Positions 15,965 through 25,969 of a DNA stretch of 41,315 nucleotides are shown piece after piece. The notes beneath the pieces were generated by a model, which saw only the letters and a program-made list of their open reading frames with translations, did no database searches and was not told the origin of the DNA. Location of the stretch: assembly GCA_025356395.1 (NCBI GenBank), contig JANXTA010000015.1:1-41315 (forward strand), given 5' to 3'. This DNA is from Betaproteobacteria bacterium. GTDB lineage: Bacteria > Pseudomonadota > Gammaproteobacteria > Burkholderiales > Burkholderiaceae_D. Every line of letters begins with the position of its first letter. Position 1 is the first letter of the stretch. The translations under genes were made by a program, and so were the position numbers.

Positions 15965-18369
15965 GCGGCTTCCTTGCGCCAGCGACCACGGTCCTCGGCA
16001 TCGCTGTGATGTTCGGCGATGCGCGCGCGGATGCGCTCGCGGTGCCGTACCCGCGAGGCGTCGAGCAGCATGCGCGCGGCCCAGCGGAACACGTTGTGGT
16101 CACGGACCAGCGCACGCATGGCGCGCATGCGCTCGCGCTGTTCCGCCGGCGGCATGGTCAGGGCCACGTGGATCATGTCGGCGGTGTGTTCGACGTGATA
16201 CGGATTGACGATCAGGGCTTCGCGCAACTCGCGCGACGCACCCGCGAAGGCCGATAGGATCAGCGCGCCCTGCTCGTCGTCGCGCGCTGCCACGAACTCC
16301 TTGGCCACGAGATTCATGCCGTCGTGCAGGCTCGTCACGACGCACACGTCGCAGGCGCGGTAATGCGTGAAGACCGACGACTTGTCGTGATGCTCGATCA
16401 GCAGCGCAATCGCATCCGTCGCTCCGACCGTGCTGCGGCCCGAAGTCGGCCTCGCGAAGCGCTGGTTGATCCGGAGCGCCTCCGAACGGACCCGCACCTC
16501 AAAGTTCTGGTACTCCTCGAGCGCCGAGCGCGACGGCGCCGCGATCTGCACGAACGTGAAGCGGCCGATCATCTCAGGATGACGTTCGAGCATCACCTCG
16601 ACCGCGCTGAAGCGTTCCAGGATGCCCTTCGTGTAGTCGAGCCGATCGACGCCGAGGCCGACCAGATGCGAGTCCGGCAGGCCCAGTCGGGCGCGGACCT
16701 CGTGACGGCACTCCTCGACGGGCTTCTCCAGCGACGGCGCATCGGGCCAGTCGATCGAGATGGGATAGCTCTCGACCTGCGTGCGCATGCCGCCGTACGA
16801 GATCAGCGAGGTCTCGTGCTCGATGCGCGTCTCGAGGAAGCGATCGGCCGTCTCGATGAAGTTCTTCGCCTGGTAGCGCGTATGAAAGCCGAGGATCGTG
16901 CTGCCGAGCAGCCCCTCGATCAGCTCGGTGCGCCACGGGCAGATGCCGAACGATTCGGGATTGGGCCAGGGAATGTGCCAGAACGTGATGATGGTCGCGA
17001 GCGGCAGGCGGTCGCGGATCAGACGGGGCAGCAGCGCGAAGTGATAGTCCTGGATCAGTACGACCGGATTCTCGGTGCGGGCTTCGGCCACCACCGCATC
17101 CGCGAAACGGCGGTTGACCGCGACGTACTGCTTCCAGTCGGCGCTGCGAAACACGGGTCGCACGTGCGCGATGTGACACAGCGGCCACAGGCCTTCGTTG
17201 GCGAAGCCGTAGTAATAGCCTTCCTCTTCCTCCTGCGTGAGCCAGATGCGGCGCAGCGTGTAGGAAGGGTCGTTCGGCGGCACGGCGATGCGATCGTGGG
17301 CATCGACCGTATCGCGATCCGCGGAACCCGCGCCGTGCGCGATCCAGGTGCCCGAACACGCGCGCATCACCGGCTCGACCGCGGTGACGAGGCCGCTCGC
17401 GGGACAGTGGACCTCGATGCCACGCTCCGTCTTCTCGTGGATATAGGGTTCGCGGTTCGAGACGACGATGATCTCGTCGTCCGAAAGATGATCCTTCAGC
17501 AGCTTGCGCAGCCGCTCAGGCGTCCACTCGCCGCCGTCGTCGCTGGATCCTTCGCGTAGCCGGCGCTCCTCGTCGACCTCGCGCAGGATGCCGCGCAGGT
17601 CCGACATCAGCGGCCGCAGCTCGGGGTCGAAGCCGACGCCTTCGCCGCCCATCTTCGCTTCCACGCCCGAGAGGCCATCGATGCTCGAGAACGGTCGCAG
17701 CACGCCTTCGCCGCGCAGCATCGCGCGCACGCCGGCGATCCAGCCGCGCCACGACAGGTGGGCCACCAGCACCGTGACTAACGAGACCACGACCCCGAGC
17801 ACGAGGAACAGCAGGATGGTGTACTTGCGCGTGTCCTCGCTGCGGCTCTCGATGAAGCTCATGTCCGAGACCATCACCAGCTTGCCGGTCTCGCCTTCCG
17901 AGGTCTTCACCGGGATGCGCGCGATGTGCAGCGCCCCCTTCGGCAGTCGGGCGACGGTGCCGACCACCTCGTCGTTCGATTTGCCCGCGTTCCGTTCGTT
18001 GGGGCTCTCGTCGCACTCGATCGCTTTCGGCAGGTTGGAACTGCGGTAGGCAATGCGTCCGGTCTGGTCGCAGTACGCGATGGCGTAGAGGCGTTCGGTC
18101 TGGGTCACGCTGTTGAGCAGCGCCGTGATGCGGCCCTGCGCGCGCTCCGGGATGAGTTCGGCGAGCTGTTCGGCCAGGGGGGCCGCGGCGCGCTGCGCGC
18201 TGGCGTCGAGGTCCCTCACGAACCACCGTCCCGTCAGTGCGTCGACCTGCGGTACGACGATGTAGGCGAGCAGCGCGAGGACGACGAAGAGGGGAACGAC
18301 GAACCGCAACGACAGGCGCATGTCTTGCGACTTTCTGAAGAGGGAGGCTAAGCGCCGACCTGACGGCAT
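15961..18369 (-). CDS. otsA: Trehalose-6-phosphate synthase with membrane-anchored N-terminal extension
   Basis: This is an 802-residue protein. The C-terminal about 500 residues (from about 298) are a complete GT20 glucosyltransferase that joins UDP-glucose and glucose-6-phosphate. It has [42 protein letters not shown] and [16 protein letters not shown]. The N-terminal part resembles a sensor: TM1 at about 20-40, a presumed periplasmic region of about 140 residues with two cysteines (100 and 119), TM2 at about 183-205, then a HAMP-like or coiled linker. Classical OtsA is about 470 residues, so the extension is extra. Two starts are possible: 18369, or the ATG at 18321 (MRLSLRF), which keeps TM1. 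The gene is coupled to otsB. Confidence 0.95.
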   Translation of the reverse strand: MPSGRRLASLFRKSQDMRLSLRFVVPLFVVLALLAYIVVPQVDALTGRWFVRDLDASAQRAAAPLAEQLAELIPERAQGRITALLNSVTQTERLYAIAYCDQTGRIAYRSSNLPKAIECDESPNERNAGKSNDEVVGTVARLPKGALHIARIPVKTSEGETGKLVMVSDMSFIESRSEDTRKYTILLFLVLGVVVSLVTVLVAHLSWRGWIAGVRAMLRGEGVLRPFSSIDGLSGVEAKMGGEGVGFDPELRPLMSDLRGILREVDEERRLREGSSDDGGEWTPERLRKLLKDHLSDDEIIVVSNREPYIHEKTERGIEVHCPASGLVTAVEPVMRACSGTWIAHGAGSADRDTVDAHDRIAVPPNDPSYTLRRIWLTQEEEEGYYYGFANEGLWPLCHIAHVRPVFRSADWKQYVAVNRRFADAVVAEARTENPVVLIQDYHFALLPRLIRDRLPLATIITFWHIPWPNPESFGICPWRTELIEGLLGSTILGFHTRYQAKNFIETADRFLETRIEHETSLISYGGMRTQVESYPISIDWPDAPSLEKPVEECRHEVRARLGLPDSHLVGLGVDRLDYTKGILERFSAVEVMLERHPEMIGRFTFVQIAAPSRSALEEYQNFEVRVRSEALRINQRFARPTSGRSTVGATDAIALLIEHHDKSSVFTHYRACDVCVVTSLHDGMNLVAKEFVAARDDEQGALILSAFAGASRELREALIVNPYHVEHTADMIHVALTMPPAEQRERMRAMRALVRDHNVFRWAARMLLDASRVRHRERIRARIAEHHSDAEDRGRWRKEAA

Positions 18370-18464
18370 CGGACCGAAATCATTCTAGGCAGACCACCCT
18401 GTGGTTCCGTCCGACTAAGGCTGATTCGGACCCGCCCCAACGCCCCAAGTTCGCGACACGTGCT

Positions 18465-19751
18465 TCAGGCCAGCGTCGAGAAAACCTCGCGCGCGGCGTC
18501 CAGAGTTGCTTCGATGGTCGCCGCGTCGTGGGCAATCGACACGAAGCCTGCCTCGTAGGCCGACGGCGCGAAGTACACGCCCCGATCCAGCATCGCGTGG
18601 AAAAAGTGCTTGAAGCGGTCGATGTCCGACGCGCTGACATGCGACAGGGAGGTGGGCACGTCGTTGCTGAAGTAGAAGCCGAACATGCCGCCGACCGCGT
18701 CGCTGCTGAACGCGATGCCGGCGTCGCGCGCGGCCTGCGTCAACCCGTCCGCGAGCAGCTTGGTCGTCGCGCCGAGACGTTCGTGGAAACCCGGTGCGGA
18801 CACCTCGGCAAGCGTGGTCAGACCCGACGCGACCGCGACCGGATTGCCGGACAGCGTGCCCGCCTGGTACACGGCGCCTTCGGGCGAGAGGTTGCGCATC
18901 AGCTCGCGACGACCGCCGAACGCCGCCACCGGCATGCCGCCGCCGATCACCTTGCCCAGTACCGTCATGTCGGGCGTCACGCCGTAAATCGATTGGGCGC
19001 CGCCGAGGGCGACGCGAAAGCCGCTCATCACCACGTCGAACACCATCAGCGCGCCGTGTTGCTGGCACAGCGACTGCATGCAGGCGATGAATTCGGGCGT
19101 CGAGCGTACGAGGTTCATGTTGCCTGCGATCGGCTCGACGATCACGCACGCGATCTGGTCGCCGTGCGAAGCGAAGGCCGCCTCCAGCTGGCTGCAGTCA
19201 TTGAAGTCGAGGACGATGGTGTGCTGCGTGATCTCGAGAGGCACGCCGGCGGAGCTCGGCGTGTTGAAGGTCAGCATGCCGGAGCCGGCCTTGACCAGCA
19301 GGCTGTCCGCGTGGCCGTGGTAGCAGCCGTCGAACTTGACGATCTTGGAGCGACCCGTGGCGCCGCGCGCGAGACGGATCGCGCTCATCGCGGCCTCGGT
19401 ACCCGACGAGACCAGGCGCACCTGCTCCATCGACGGCACGAGCTTGCACAACAGCTCGGCCATCTCGATCTCGCCTTCGGTCGGCGCCCCGAACGACAGG
19501 CCGCGCGTGGCGGCCTCCTGCACCGCGCGGATCACGCCCGGGTGTGCGTGCCCGAGGATCGCGGGCCCCCAGCTGCCGATGAAGTCGATGTAGCGCTTGC
19601 CGTCTGCGTCCCAGAAATACGGACCTTCGGCGCGAGTGACGAAGCGGGGAACCCCCCCGACCTGGCGGAAGGCGCGGACGGGCGAGTTGACGCCGCCGGG
19701 CGTGGTCTTCTGGGCACGTGCGAACAGCTGGTCGTTGCGGGAATCGGTCAC
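18465..19751 (-). CDS. hemL: Glutamate-1-semialdehyde 2,1-aminomutase
   Basis: This 428-residue PLP enzyme converts glutamate-1-semialdehyde to 5-aminolevulinate, the first tetrapyrrole precursor in the C5 pathway. The start reads [23 protein letters not shown], typical of HemL. SSGTEA binds the phosphate, and GKVIGGGMP contains the PLP lysine (267). The motif usually written DEVMTGFR appears here as DVVMSGFR: the PLP-contacting Asp239 is kept, but the neighbouring Glu is Val240. The length is normal. The gene follows thiE by 14 bases and precedes otsA by 95 bases, so it probably shares a transcript with thiD-thiE. Confidence 0.97.
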   Translation of the reverse strand: MTDSRNDQLFARAQKTTPGGVNSPVRAFRQVGGVPRFVTRAEGPYFWDADGKRYIDFIGSWGPAILGHAHPGVIRAVQEAATRGLSFGAPTEGEIEMAELLCKLVPSMEQVRLVSSGTEAAMSAIRLARGATGRSKIVKFDGCYHGHADSLLVKAGSGMLTFNTPSSAGVPLEITQHTIVLDFNDCSQLEAAFASHGDQIACVIVEPIAGNMNLVRSTPEFIACMQSLCQQHGALMVFDVVMSGFRVALGGAQSIYGVTPDMTVLGKVIGGGMPVAAFGGRRELMRNLSPEGAVYQAGTLSGNPVAVASGLTTLAEVSAPGFHERLGATTKLLADGLTQAARDAGIAFSSDAVGGMFGFYFSNDVPTSLSHVSASDIDRFKHFFHAMLDRGVYFAPSAYEAGFVSIAHDAATIEATLDAAREVFSTLA

Positions 19752-19765
19752 GGTCGGGGAGAGGA

Positions 19766-20446
19766 TCAGGTGGAAGGGTGGCCGGCGAATGCATCGGCCA
19801 GCATGCGGGCCCGCGCCCGGACGGCTCCGGTCTCGTGCACCGCGAACAGGTCTGCGATCACCGCCGCGGCGTCGGCACCCGCGTCGACCAGCGACGGCAG
19901 ATTGTCGCGCGTGATGCCGCCGATGCCGACCAGCGCGACACCGAGATCGCGGGCTTCGGCGAAGGTCGCGAGGGCGGCCGCCGGGGCCACGGGCTTTGTG
20001 GTCGACGCGAACACGCTGCCGAACGCGACGTAGTCGGCGCCCGCCGCGACCGCGCGACGAGCCTGGTCGACGCTGCGGTAGCAGGACACGCCGAGCAGGC
20101 GCGACCGGCCCAGGGCTTCGCGGGTCGCGCGCAGCGCGTCGCCGTCCGCGAAGCCTTCGGCGCCGATATGGAGGCCGGCCCCATCGATGGCCAGTGCGAG
20201 GTCGAGATGGTCGTTGACGATCAGCGGGCGCCGATGTTTCGCGCAGGTGGCAGCGAGGGCCAGCGCCTGCTGCATGCGCAACGCGGGGTTCGCCGACTTG
20301 TTGCGGTACTGGACGAGCGTGGCGCCACCGTCGAGCGCGGCATCGACCAGCGCGACCAGCAAAGGCGTGTCCGCGAGGTCGGGCGTCACCGCGTACAGCC
20401 CGACGATCCGCGGGTCGGGCAGCGTCCGCGCACTGCCGTCCATCAT
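19766..20446 (-). CDS. thiE: Thiamine-phosphate synthase
   Basis: This 226-residue TIM-barrel enzyme joins HMP-pyrophosphate and thiazole phosphate to form thiamine monophosphate. It shows LYAVTPD, VQYRNKS (the family QxRxK position), [40 protein letters not shown] and VGIGGI, in the expected order. The start at 20446 gives ATGATG, whose internal TGA is the thiD stop, so the genes overlap by four bases. The ATG at 20443 is an equally good start. A longer frame upstream is thiD read out of phase. ThiE directly follows ThiD, which supplies its pyrimidine substrate. Confidence 0.95.
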   Translation of the reverse strand: MMDGSARTLPDPRIVGLYAVTPDLADTPLLVALVDAALDGGATLVQYRNKSANPALRMQQALALAATCAKHRRPLIVNDHLDLALAIDGAGLHIGAEGFADGDALRATREALGRSRLLGVSCYRSVDQARRAVAAGADYVAFGSVFASTTKPVAPAAALATFAEARDLGVALVGIGGITRDNLPSLVDAGADAAAVIADLFAVHETGAVRARARMLADAFAGHPST

Positions 20447-21339
20447 TGGCCGCTGCTGAGGCCGGTGCCTTGCAGCCGCAGGCCTTCGGACGGCCGGCGC
20501 GCCCAGAAGAAGCGGTCGGGGATGAGCTGGCCCATGCCGGGGCGGAAGCCGGCGTTGAGCGTCTGCCAGGTGTATTCCTGCGCCTCGCGTACGGCGTCCT
20601 CGAGATCCACGCCGCTCGCCAGCAGCGACGCGATCGCCGAGGCGAGCGTGCAACCCGAGCCGTGGTACGAGCCGGGCAGGCGCCTCCACGAATCGCTGCG
20701 GATCATCACGGTCCGGTCACCTTCCTCGCCGTAGAGGACGTTGACGACCTCGGTGGTGTTCTCATGGGTGCCGGTGATCAGGACGAACTCGATGCCCCAA
20801 CTGATCAGCTTGCTTGCCGAGGCCTCGAGCGAGAGAACCGTGCGGCTCGGATCGTCGGGATCGCCGGGCTCTTCCAGCGCCGCCAGTCGCCGCGCCTCGT
20901 AGCTGTTGGGCGTGATCAGCGTGGTCTGGGGGATCAGCAATTCACGGATCGCGAGCAGCGTCTCCTCGTCGGCGAAGACGTCGCCGCGGCCGCTTGCCAG
21001 CACGGGGTCGAGGATCACTGGCAGGTCGGGATAGTCCGACACGATCTCGGCGATGGTCGCTACGGTCTCGACGTCGCCCATCACGCCGATCTTGAAGGCC
21101 GCGATTGGCATGTCCTCGAGGATTGTGCGGGCCTGATCGTCGACGTGGTCCGCATCGACCGGCACGAAGTCCTCCACGCCTGCCGTGTCCTGGACCGTGA
21201 AGCCGGTGACGATGGTGGCCGCGTAACAACCCATGCTGGTGATTGTCAGCAGGTCGGCCTGCATGCCAGCGCCACCGGTCGGATCGCAGGCCGAGAACGT
21301 CATGACGATGGGGAGGGGACGAGGAATCGGAGGCGACAT
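20443..21339 (-). CDS. thiD: Hydroxymethylpyrimidine / phosphomethylpyrimidine kinase
   Basis: This ribokinase-family enzyme phosphorylates HMP and HMP-P for thiamine synthesis. It shows the N-terminal substrate motif [27 protein letters not shown] and [10 protein letters not shown] follow. The ATP and catalytic region has [19 protein letters not shown] with the GSGC catalytic cysteine loop. I prefer the start at 21339 ([19 protein letters not shown]), giving 298 residues. An earlier ATG at 21375 would add 12 poorly conserved residues. The C-terminus is slightly extended compared with E. coli ThiD. The gene is divergent from the rubredoxin gene and heads the thiD-thiE-hemL run. Confidence 0.95.
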   Translation of the reverse strand: MSPPIPRPLPIVMTFSACDPTGGAGMQADLLTITSMGCYAATIVTGFTVQDTAGVEDFVPVDADHVDDQARTILEDMPIAAFKIGVMGDVETVATIAEIVSDYPDLPVILDPVLASGRGDVFADEETLLAIRELLIPQTTLITPNSYEARRLAALEEPGDPDDPSRTVLSLEASASKLISWGIEFVLITGTHENTTEVVNVLYGEEGDRTVMIRSDSWRRLPGSYHGSGCTLASAIASLLASGVDLEDAVREAQEYTWQTLNAGFRPGMGQLIPDRFFWARRPSEGLRLQGTGLSSGQ

Positions 21340-21588
21340 GCGGGCGGTCGGGAAGGGTGGGTGGTGCTTGGGCAAACGGGAGGGCGTCGCTTTCGCCGGT
21401 CGCCGCGCATCAAGATAAACTCCGCCGCGCGGTCCGATCGACGGTCACCGTGAGGCCTAGCGCCGATGCATCGAAGAGCGGCGCATTCTACGCCCCGGCC
21501 CGCGTGCGGCAGGCTCCCGCACCGACACTGCGAAGCAGGCTCGATCGATCGGAAACGCCCCTCTCCCAACAACGATTGCGAATCGAAC

Positions 21589-21753
21589 ATGAAGACCTGG
21601 ATGTGCCTGATTTGCGGCTGGATCTACGACGAAGCAGCCGGTGCGCCCGAGGAGGGCATCGCAGCTGGCACCCTGTGGGCCGACGTGCCCATGAACTGGA
21701 CCTGCCCGGAGTGCGGGGCACGCAAGGAAGACTTCGAGATGATCGAGGTCTGA
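21589..21753 (+). CDS. Rubredoxin
   Basis: This 54-residue iron protein has the two CxxC metal motifs CLICGWIYDEAAG and CPECGARKEDF. W.DVP..W.CP lies between them. Rubredoxins carry single electrons in the cytoplasm, for example to alkane hydroxylases or to oxygen- and peroxide-detoxifying enzymes. The start at 21589 gives the standard rubredoxin length, whereas the open frame extends upstream to 21466 through non-homologous sequence. Betaproteobacteria often have a stand-alone rubredoxin gene divergent from thiD, as here. The redox partner is not visible in the window. Confidence 0.96.
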   Translation: MKTWMCLICGWIYDEAAGAPEEGIAAGTLWADVPMNWTCPECGARKEDFEMIEV

Positions 21754-22068
21754 CTCGGGGCACTAGCTGTTCCCCGGACGTTCGCGGTACCGCGTTAGAG
21801 CTTTCACCTAAGCGACGTTGCCCATGCACAACGGGCCGTGGCGAAGGCGCCTTTCATTCGCGCGGCCGACCGTTTTTCTGACGCTACAATCGTTTCAGCC
21901 TTGTCGTTCGCGGTCGCTAACGCCTTCATGGGCAACCGCTTGCGACGCATTGCTCATCGAAACGATGAATGCCGCCACGCCGCGAACGATGCACCATGCG
22001 GCCTCGACGATATTGCTCGCCAGCCGTGTTTCGCGGTCGCGCGTTCCCTGAAGAACCGGAAGGAAATC
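21754..22068. other. Intergenic region upstream of pilG
   Basis: These 315 bases between the rubredoxin gene and pilG hold no gene I can support, although frames remain open through it. A TACAAT sequence at 21885-21890, following a run of T, is the best -10 candidate for a pilG promoter, but I find no good -35 at 16-18 bases. That would leave a leader of about 170 bases. No hairpin terminator with a T tract is visible after the rubredoxin stop. Confidence 0.45.
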
Positions 22069-22464
22069 ATGGCCCATACCGATATCGCCGGACTCAAGGT
22101 CATGGTGATCGATGACAGCAGCACCATTCGTCGCAGCGCCGAGATCTTTCTCGTCCAGGCGGGCTGCCAGGTCATCCTGGCGGAAGACGGCTTCGATGCG
22201 CTGTCGAAGGTCAACGACTACCAGCCCGACCTGATTTTCTGCGACATCCTGATGCCGCGTCTCGATGGCTACCAGACCTGTTCGCTGATCAAGAAGAGCG
22301 TCCGCTTCCACGCCACGCCGGTCGTGATGCTGTCGAGCAAGGACGGCCTGTTCGATCGCGCACGCGGCCGCATGGTGGGCTCCGACGAATACCTGACCAA
22401 ACCGTTCACGAAGGACAGCCTTCTCAAGACCGTCGACCTGCACGCGCGCCGCGCCGTCACTTGA
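22069..22464 (+). CDS. pilG: Type IV pilus response regulator PilG
   Basis: This 131-residue single-domain receiver protein is CheY-like. The acidic pair is at residues 15-16 (VIDDSST), the phosphoacceptor is Asp59 (FCDILMPRLDGYQ), the switch Ser is at about 89-90 (VVMLSSKDG) and the conserved lysine is Lys111 (YLTKPF). PilG is phosphorylated by ChpA and promotes pilus extension and, in Pseudomonas, cAMP signalling. The true start has AAGGAAATC just upstream; the longer frame begins at 21838 in non-coding sequence. It opens the pilG-pilH-pilI-pilJ-chpA cluster. Confidence 0.95.
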   Translation: MAHTDIAGLKVMVIDDSSTIRRSAEIFLVQAGCQVILAEDGFDALSKVNDYQPDLIFCDILMPRLDGYQTCSLIKKSVRFHATPVVMLSSKDGLFDRARGRMVGSDEYLTKPFTKDSLLKTVDLHARRAVT

Positions 22465-22537
22465 TCGATTTACGTACTCAAGCAATGCCCCCGGCTGCCG
22501 ATCCTTGACGGGTGACCGCAGTCCTACAGAGCAAACC

Positions 22538-22906
22538 ATGGCCCTCCAGAAGATCCTCGTCGTCGACGACTCCGCTACCGAACGCTTCTTCTTCGCGGAG
22601 CTGCTGAGCAAGAACGGCTATCAGGTCGTGACGGCCGAGAACGGTGCCGAAGCCTTGACGATGGCCAAGAGCGAACGGCCCGACCTGATCCTTATGGACG
22701 TCGTCATGCCCGGCCAGAACGGCTTCCAGGTGACCCGCACCATCAGTCGCGATCCCGGCACTTCGCACATCCCGATCATCATCTGCACGAGCAAGAGCCA
22801 GGAGACCGATCGCTACTGGGGCATGAAGCAGGGTGCCCGCGATTACGTCGTCAAGCCGGTCGATCCGAAGGATTTGCTGACCAAGATCCGGGCCTGCGAA
22901 GCCTGA
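22538..22906 (+). CDS. pilH: Type IV pilus response regulator PilH
   Basis: This 122-residue stand-alone receiver domain has Asp10-Asp11 (VVDDSATE), phosphoacceptor Asp54 (LMDVVMPGQNGFQ), Thr84 (IICTSKSQE) and Lys107 (YVVKPVDP). PilH is the second CheY-like output of the Chp system and is linked to pilus retraction or to acting as a phosphate sink for PilG. The gene is 73 bases after pilG, and pilI starts one base after its stop. The ATG at 22538 is chosen because the family N-terminus MALQKILVVDDS begins there. Confidence 0.95.
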   Translation: MALQKILVVDDSATERFFFAELLSKNGYQVVTAENGAEALTMAKSERPDLILMDVVMPGQNGFQVTRTISRDPGTSHIPIIICTSKSQETDRYWGMKQGARDYVVKPVDPKDLLTKIRACEA

Positions 22907-22907
22907 G

Positions 22908-23543
22908 ATGGCCGACTTTCCATCGCGCCTGCGATCCCCTAAGTCGATCCCGACGCGAGGCGCGACCCCGCAGACTTCGACAAACCATCTCGCGTCGGCC
23001 AACCGTCGCGAGCGCCTGCGCGAGTTTCAGACCGGCCTGTCCGAAAAGCTGAGGAAGGCGCAGACCGCGCCGCTCGCCGTCAACCGTCTCGGCATCCAGA
23101 TCGGTCCGCATCGCCTGCTGGTCGACCTCGCGGATGCGGGCGAGATCCTCGCGGTTCCCGACATCGCGCCGGTCCCGCTCACCAAGTCCTGGTACCGCGG
23201 TCTCGCCAACGTGCGCGGCAACCTGCTCGGCATCGTCGACCTGTCGCTGTACGCCGGCGGTCCCGCGACCCCGCTCGACAAGGACAGCCGCGTGCTCGCG
23301 TTCTCGACCGACCTGCGCTTCTCGGTCGGCATCCTCGTGTCGCGCATGCTCGGCCTGCGCAGCGCCGCCGACCTCACCACGGCCGACGTCAGCGGGAAAG
23401 AGGCGCCGGAGGGCGCACCCGGCGAGATCTTCGCGCCGTGGGTGCGCGCGCTGCTGGTCGATGCGCAGGAAATCCATTGGCAGGAACTCGATCTGTCGGC
23501 CGTCACCGCGGACGAGCGCTTCATCGACATCGCCCGTGCCTGA
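22908..23543 (+). CDS. pilI: CheW-like adaptor PilI
   Basis: This 211-residue CheW-domain protein couples the receptor PilJ to the kinase ChpA. The first about 45 residues are a poorly conserved basic extension. The CheW fold follows, with LGIQIGPHRLLVDLADAGEILAVPDIAPVPLTKSWYRGLANVRGNLLGIVDLSLYAG as its core and a tail with WQELDLSAVTADERFIDIA. The placement between pilH and pilJ and the pattern RGLANVRGN...DL are typical of PilI. It starts one base after the pilH stop and is probably translated by coupling. Confidence 0.93.
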   Translation: MADFPSRLRSPKSIPTRGATPQTSTNHLASANRRERLREFQTGLSEKLRKAQTAPLAVNRLGIQIGPHRLLVDLADAGEILAVPDIAPVPLTKSWYRGLANVRGNLLGIVDLSLYAGGPATPLDKDSRVLAFSTDLRFSVGILVSRMLGLRSAADLTTADVSGKEAPEGAPGEIFAPWVRALLVDAQEIHWQELDLSAVTADERFIDIARA

Positions 23544-23690
23544 TCCAATCGCCGGTCCTCCCATCGATCGCATGAACAGACCCATGTCGACCCCGATGTC
23601 CCGCGCTTCAGTTCGTTCCGTCTCTGCCGATACTCGTAATGTTGGCGCGGGTCGTCGGTCGGCCCGCCCGTCTTCACTCGAAGGACAGGA

Positions 23691-25892
23691 ATGGCATCCA
23701 CGTGGTCGGTCGACGGGTTCGAGCCCGCAGCACAACGCAACCAGGCAGGTCCGATGAACGCGCTTGCCGAACCCCTCGATCCGGTCGTGAGCGACGCGAC
23801 GTCGTTCGCCGCGACGCCGGGACTTTCCGGTGGCGGAAGCGCCGGCGACAGCTACGCGGAGAAGTTCGCGCGCCGCTTGCGCCTGTTGATCTGGGCCACG
23901 ATCGCGATGCTGGTCGTCTTCATCGTGATGGTCGCACTCGACCTGCGCGGCAAGTCCGACGAAGCAGCCTTCGCTGAAACCACCGGCGACCTGCTGATGC
24001 ATTCGCAGCGACTCGCGAAGGCGGTGCCCAACGCCATCCAGGGCGACCCTACCGCGTTCGTCCAGTTGCGCGAGAGCCGCGACCGCCTGGCTACCGGCCT
24101 CGAAGCGCTCGACAAGGGCGGCACCGTCGGCAACAGCGCCGTCCCGGCGACGGGCGTCGGCGCGCGACCGATGCTGGCGCGGGTCCAGGCCGACTGGAAG
24201 AACACGCAGGCCAATGCCTCGATCATTCTCGATAACGAGAAGCTTTTGACGTCCGTCGGCGCGACGCTGCGATCGCTCGACGATGCGACCCCGGCACTCG
24301 CCGAGGCCAGCGACGCGATGGCGACGCTCAAGCTGCAGGCCAACGCGCCGCAGCGCGAGGTCGCGGCTGCCGCGCAGTTGCAGATGCTGACGCAGCGCCT
24401 CGCCCGCAACGCCAACGAGCTGCTGGTCGGCGCCGGCGTGAACCCCGAGTCGGCGTTCAGCCTCGGCAAGGACGCCAACACATTCCGCGACACCATCGAG
24501 GCCCTGCTCAACGGCAACGAGGCGATGCGCATCGGCGCGGCCCGCGATACCGACACGCGCCAGGTCGCGGCCGGCTTGCAGAAGAGCTTCGCGACGTACC
24601 AGGCCCAGATGCGCAGCCTGCTCGAGAACCTGCCCAGACTGGTGGCCGCCAAGCAGGCCGCCGACAAGGTGTTCAAGGACAGCGAGCCGATGCGCGTGCA
24701 CCTGGGCGAACTGCGCAGCGCGTATGTCGATTCGTCGTCGATCTATCTCTGGCTCGCGTTCATCACCGGCCTGCTGTCGTTGCTCGGAGCGCTGCTGATC
24801 GCCCGCACCTACATCGCGGGCGCCGCCCAGGGCGCCGAGGAGGCGCGTCGTGGTCGTGGTGAAGCGGAGCGCCAGGAAGAGAGCCTCAAGGCGGCGAACG
24901 ATGCAAACCAGGTCGCTATTCTTCGGCTGATGAACGAACTGCAGGAAGTTGCCGACGGCAACCTGACGATGCAGGCCACGGTGTCCGAGGACATCACCGG
25001 TGCCATCGCCGACTCGGTCAACTACACCGTGGAGGAGTTGCGCACGCTGGTCGGCCGCATCAACAGCACGGTCCAGCAGGTCACCGAGGCGTCGTCCGCC
25101 GCGCACGACACGTCGAGCCGTCTGCTCACGGCATCCGACGAGCAGTCGCGTGAGATCCGCTCCACCGGCGACGCGGTGCTGACGATGGCCCGGCAGATCA
25201 GCGAAGTCTCGGGCTCGGCGGCCGAGTCCGCGACCGTGGCGCGCCAGTCGCTGACGGCGGCCGAGGACGGCCAGCGCGCGGTGCAGAACTCCATCTCGGG
25301 CATGAACGAGATCCGCGACCAGATCCAGGAGACCAGCAAGCGCATCAAGCGCCTCGGCGAGTCCTCGCAGGAGATCGGCGAGATCATCGAGCTGATCTCC
25401 GACATCACCGAGCAGACCAACGTGCTCGCGCTCAACGCCGCCATCCAGGCCGCGTCGGCCGGCGAGGCGGGACGCGGCTTCTCGGTCGTCGCCGAGGAAG
25501 TGCAGCGACTCGCGGAGCGATCCGGCGAGGCGACCAAGCAGATCGGGGCGCTGGTCCGCACCATCCAGACCGACACCCAGGACGCCGTCTCCGCGATGGA
25601 GAAGTCCACCGAGGGCGTCGTCGAGGGGGCCAAGCTCTCCGATGCGGCGGGTCAGTCGCTCAGCAACATCGGTCGCGTCTCGAAGCAGCTTGCCGAGCTG
25701 ATCGAGGCGATCTCGCGCCGCACGTCGCAGCAGGCCACCTCGGCCGGCGAGATGGCCTCCAGCATGGAGCACATCCTCGCCGTGAACGAGCAGGCTTCGG
25801 CAGGCACCCGTCTCACAGCCACGTCGATCCAGCAGCTCTCGAAGCTCGCGCTCGAACTCAAGAGTTCGGTCGCGCGGTTCAAGGTCAATTGA
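23691..25892 (+). CDS. pilJ: Type IV pilus methyl-accepting chemotaxis transducer PilJ
   Basis: This 733-residue inner-membrane receptor has TM1 at about 65-85, a periplasmic domain, and TM2 at about 351-371. A HAMP-like linker follows, then a cytoplasmic signalling domain. Two PilJ-type repeats lie in the periplasmic part, marked by LMHSQRLAK (about 102) and [16 protein letters not shown] (about 230). The hairpin tip [31 protein letters not shown] at about 574-603 binds PilI and ChpA. The start at 23691 has an AAGGA site; a second ATG at 23754 is possible. The gene begins 147 bases after pilI, a gap with no recognisable gene. PilJ is thought to sense pilin or surface contact. Confidence 0.96.
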   Translation: MASTWSVDGFEPAAQRNQAGPMNALAEPLDPVVSDATSFAATPGLSGGGSAGDSYAEKFARRLRLLIWATIAMLVVFIVMVALDLRGKSDEAAFAETTGDLLMHSQRLAKAVPNAIQGDPTAFVQLRESRDRLATGLEALDKGGTVGNSAVPATGVGARPMLARVQADWKNTQANASIILDNEKLLTSVGATLRSLDDATPALAEASDAMATLKLQANAPQREVAAAAQLQMLTQRLARNANELLVGAGVNPESAFSLGKDANTFRDTIEALLNGNEAMRIGAARDTDTRQVAAGLQKSFATYQAQMRSLLENLPRLVAAKQAADKVFKDSEPMRVHLGELRSAYVDSSSIYLWLAFITGLLSLLGALLIARTYIAGAAQGAEEARRGRGEAERQEESLKAANDANQVAILRLMNELQEVADGNLTMQATVSEDITGAIADSVNYTVEELRTLVGRINSTVQQVTEASSAAHDTSSRLLTASDEQSREIRSTGDAVLTMARQISEVSGSAAESATVARQSLTAAEDGQRAVQNSISGMNEIRDQIQETSKRIKRLGESSQEIGEIIELISDITEQTNVLALNAAIQAASAGEAGRGFSVVAEEVQRLAERSGEATKQIGALVRTIQTDTQDAVSAMEKSTEGVVEGAKLSDAAGQSLSNIGRVSKQLAELIEAISRRTSQQATSAGEMASSMEHILAVNEQASAGTRLTATSIQQLSKLALELKSSVARFKVN

Positions 25893-25969
25893 TCGCGGTC
25901 GTCTGACCGCGTGTCCGATGTCGTGCGCAGGCGGAGGGTCGTCTCGCGACACCGAAAGGATATTTCTCG

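Noticed and set aside
21466..21588. An N-terminal extension of the rubredoxin frame by 41 residues
   Set aside because: The added residues are Arg/Pro-rich and unlike rubredoxins; the ATG at 21589 gives the standard 54-residue protein.
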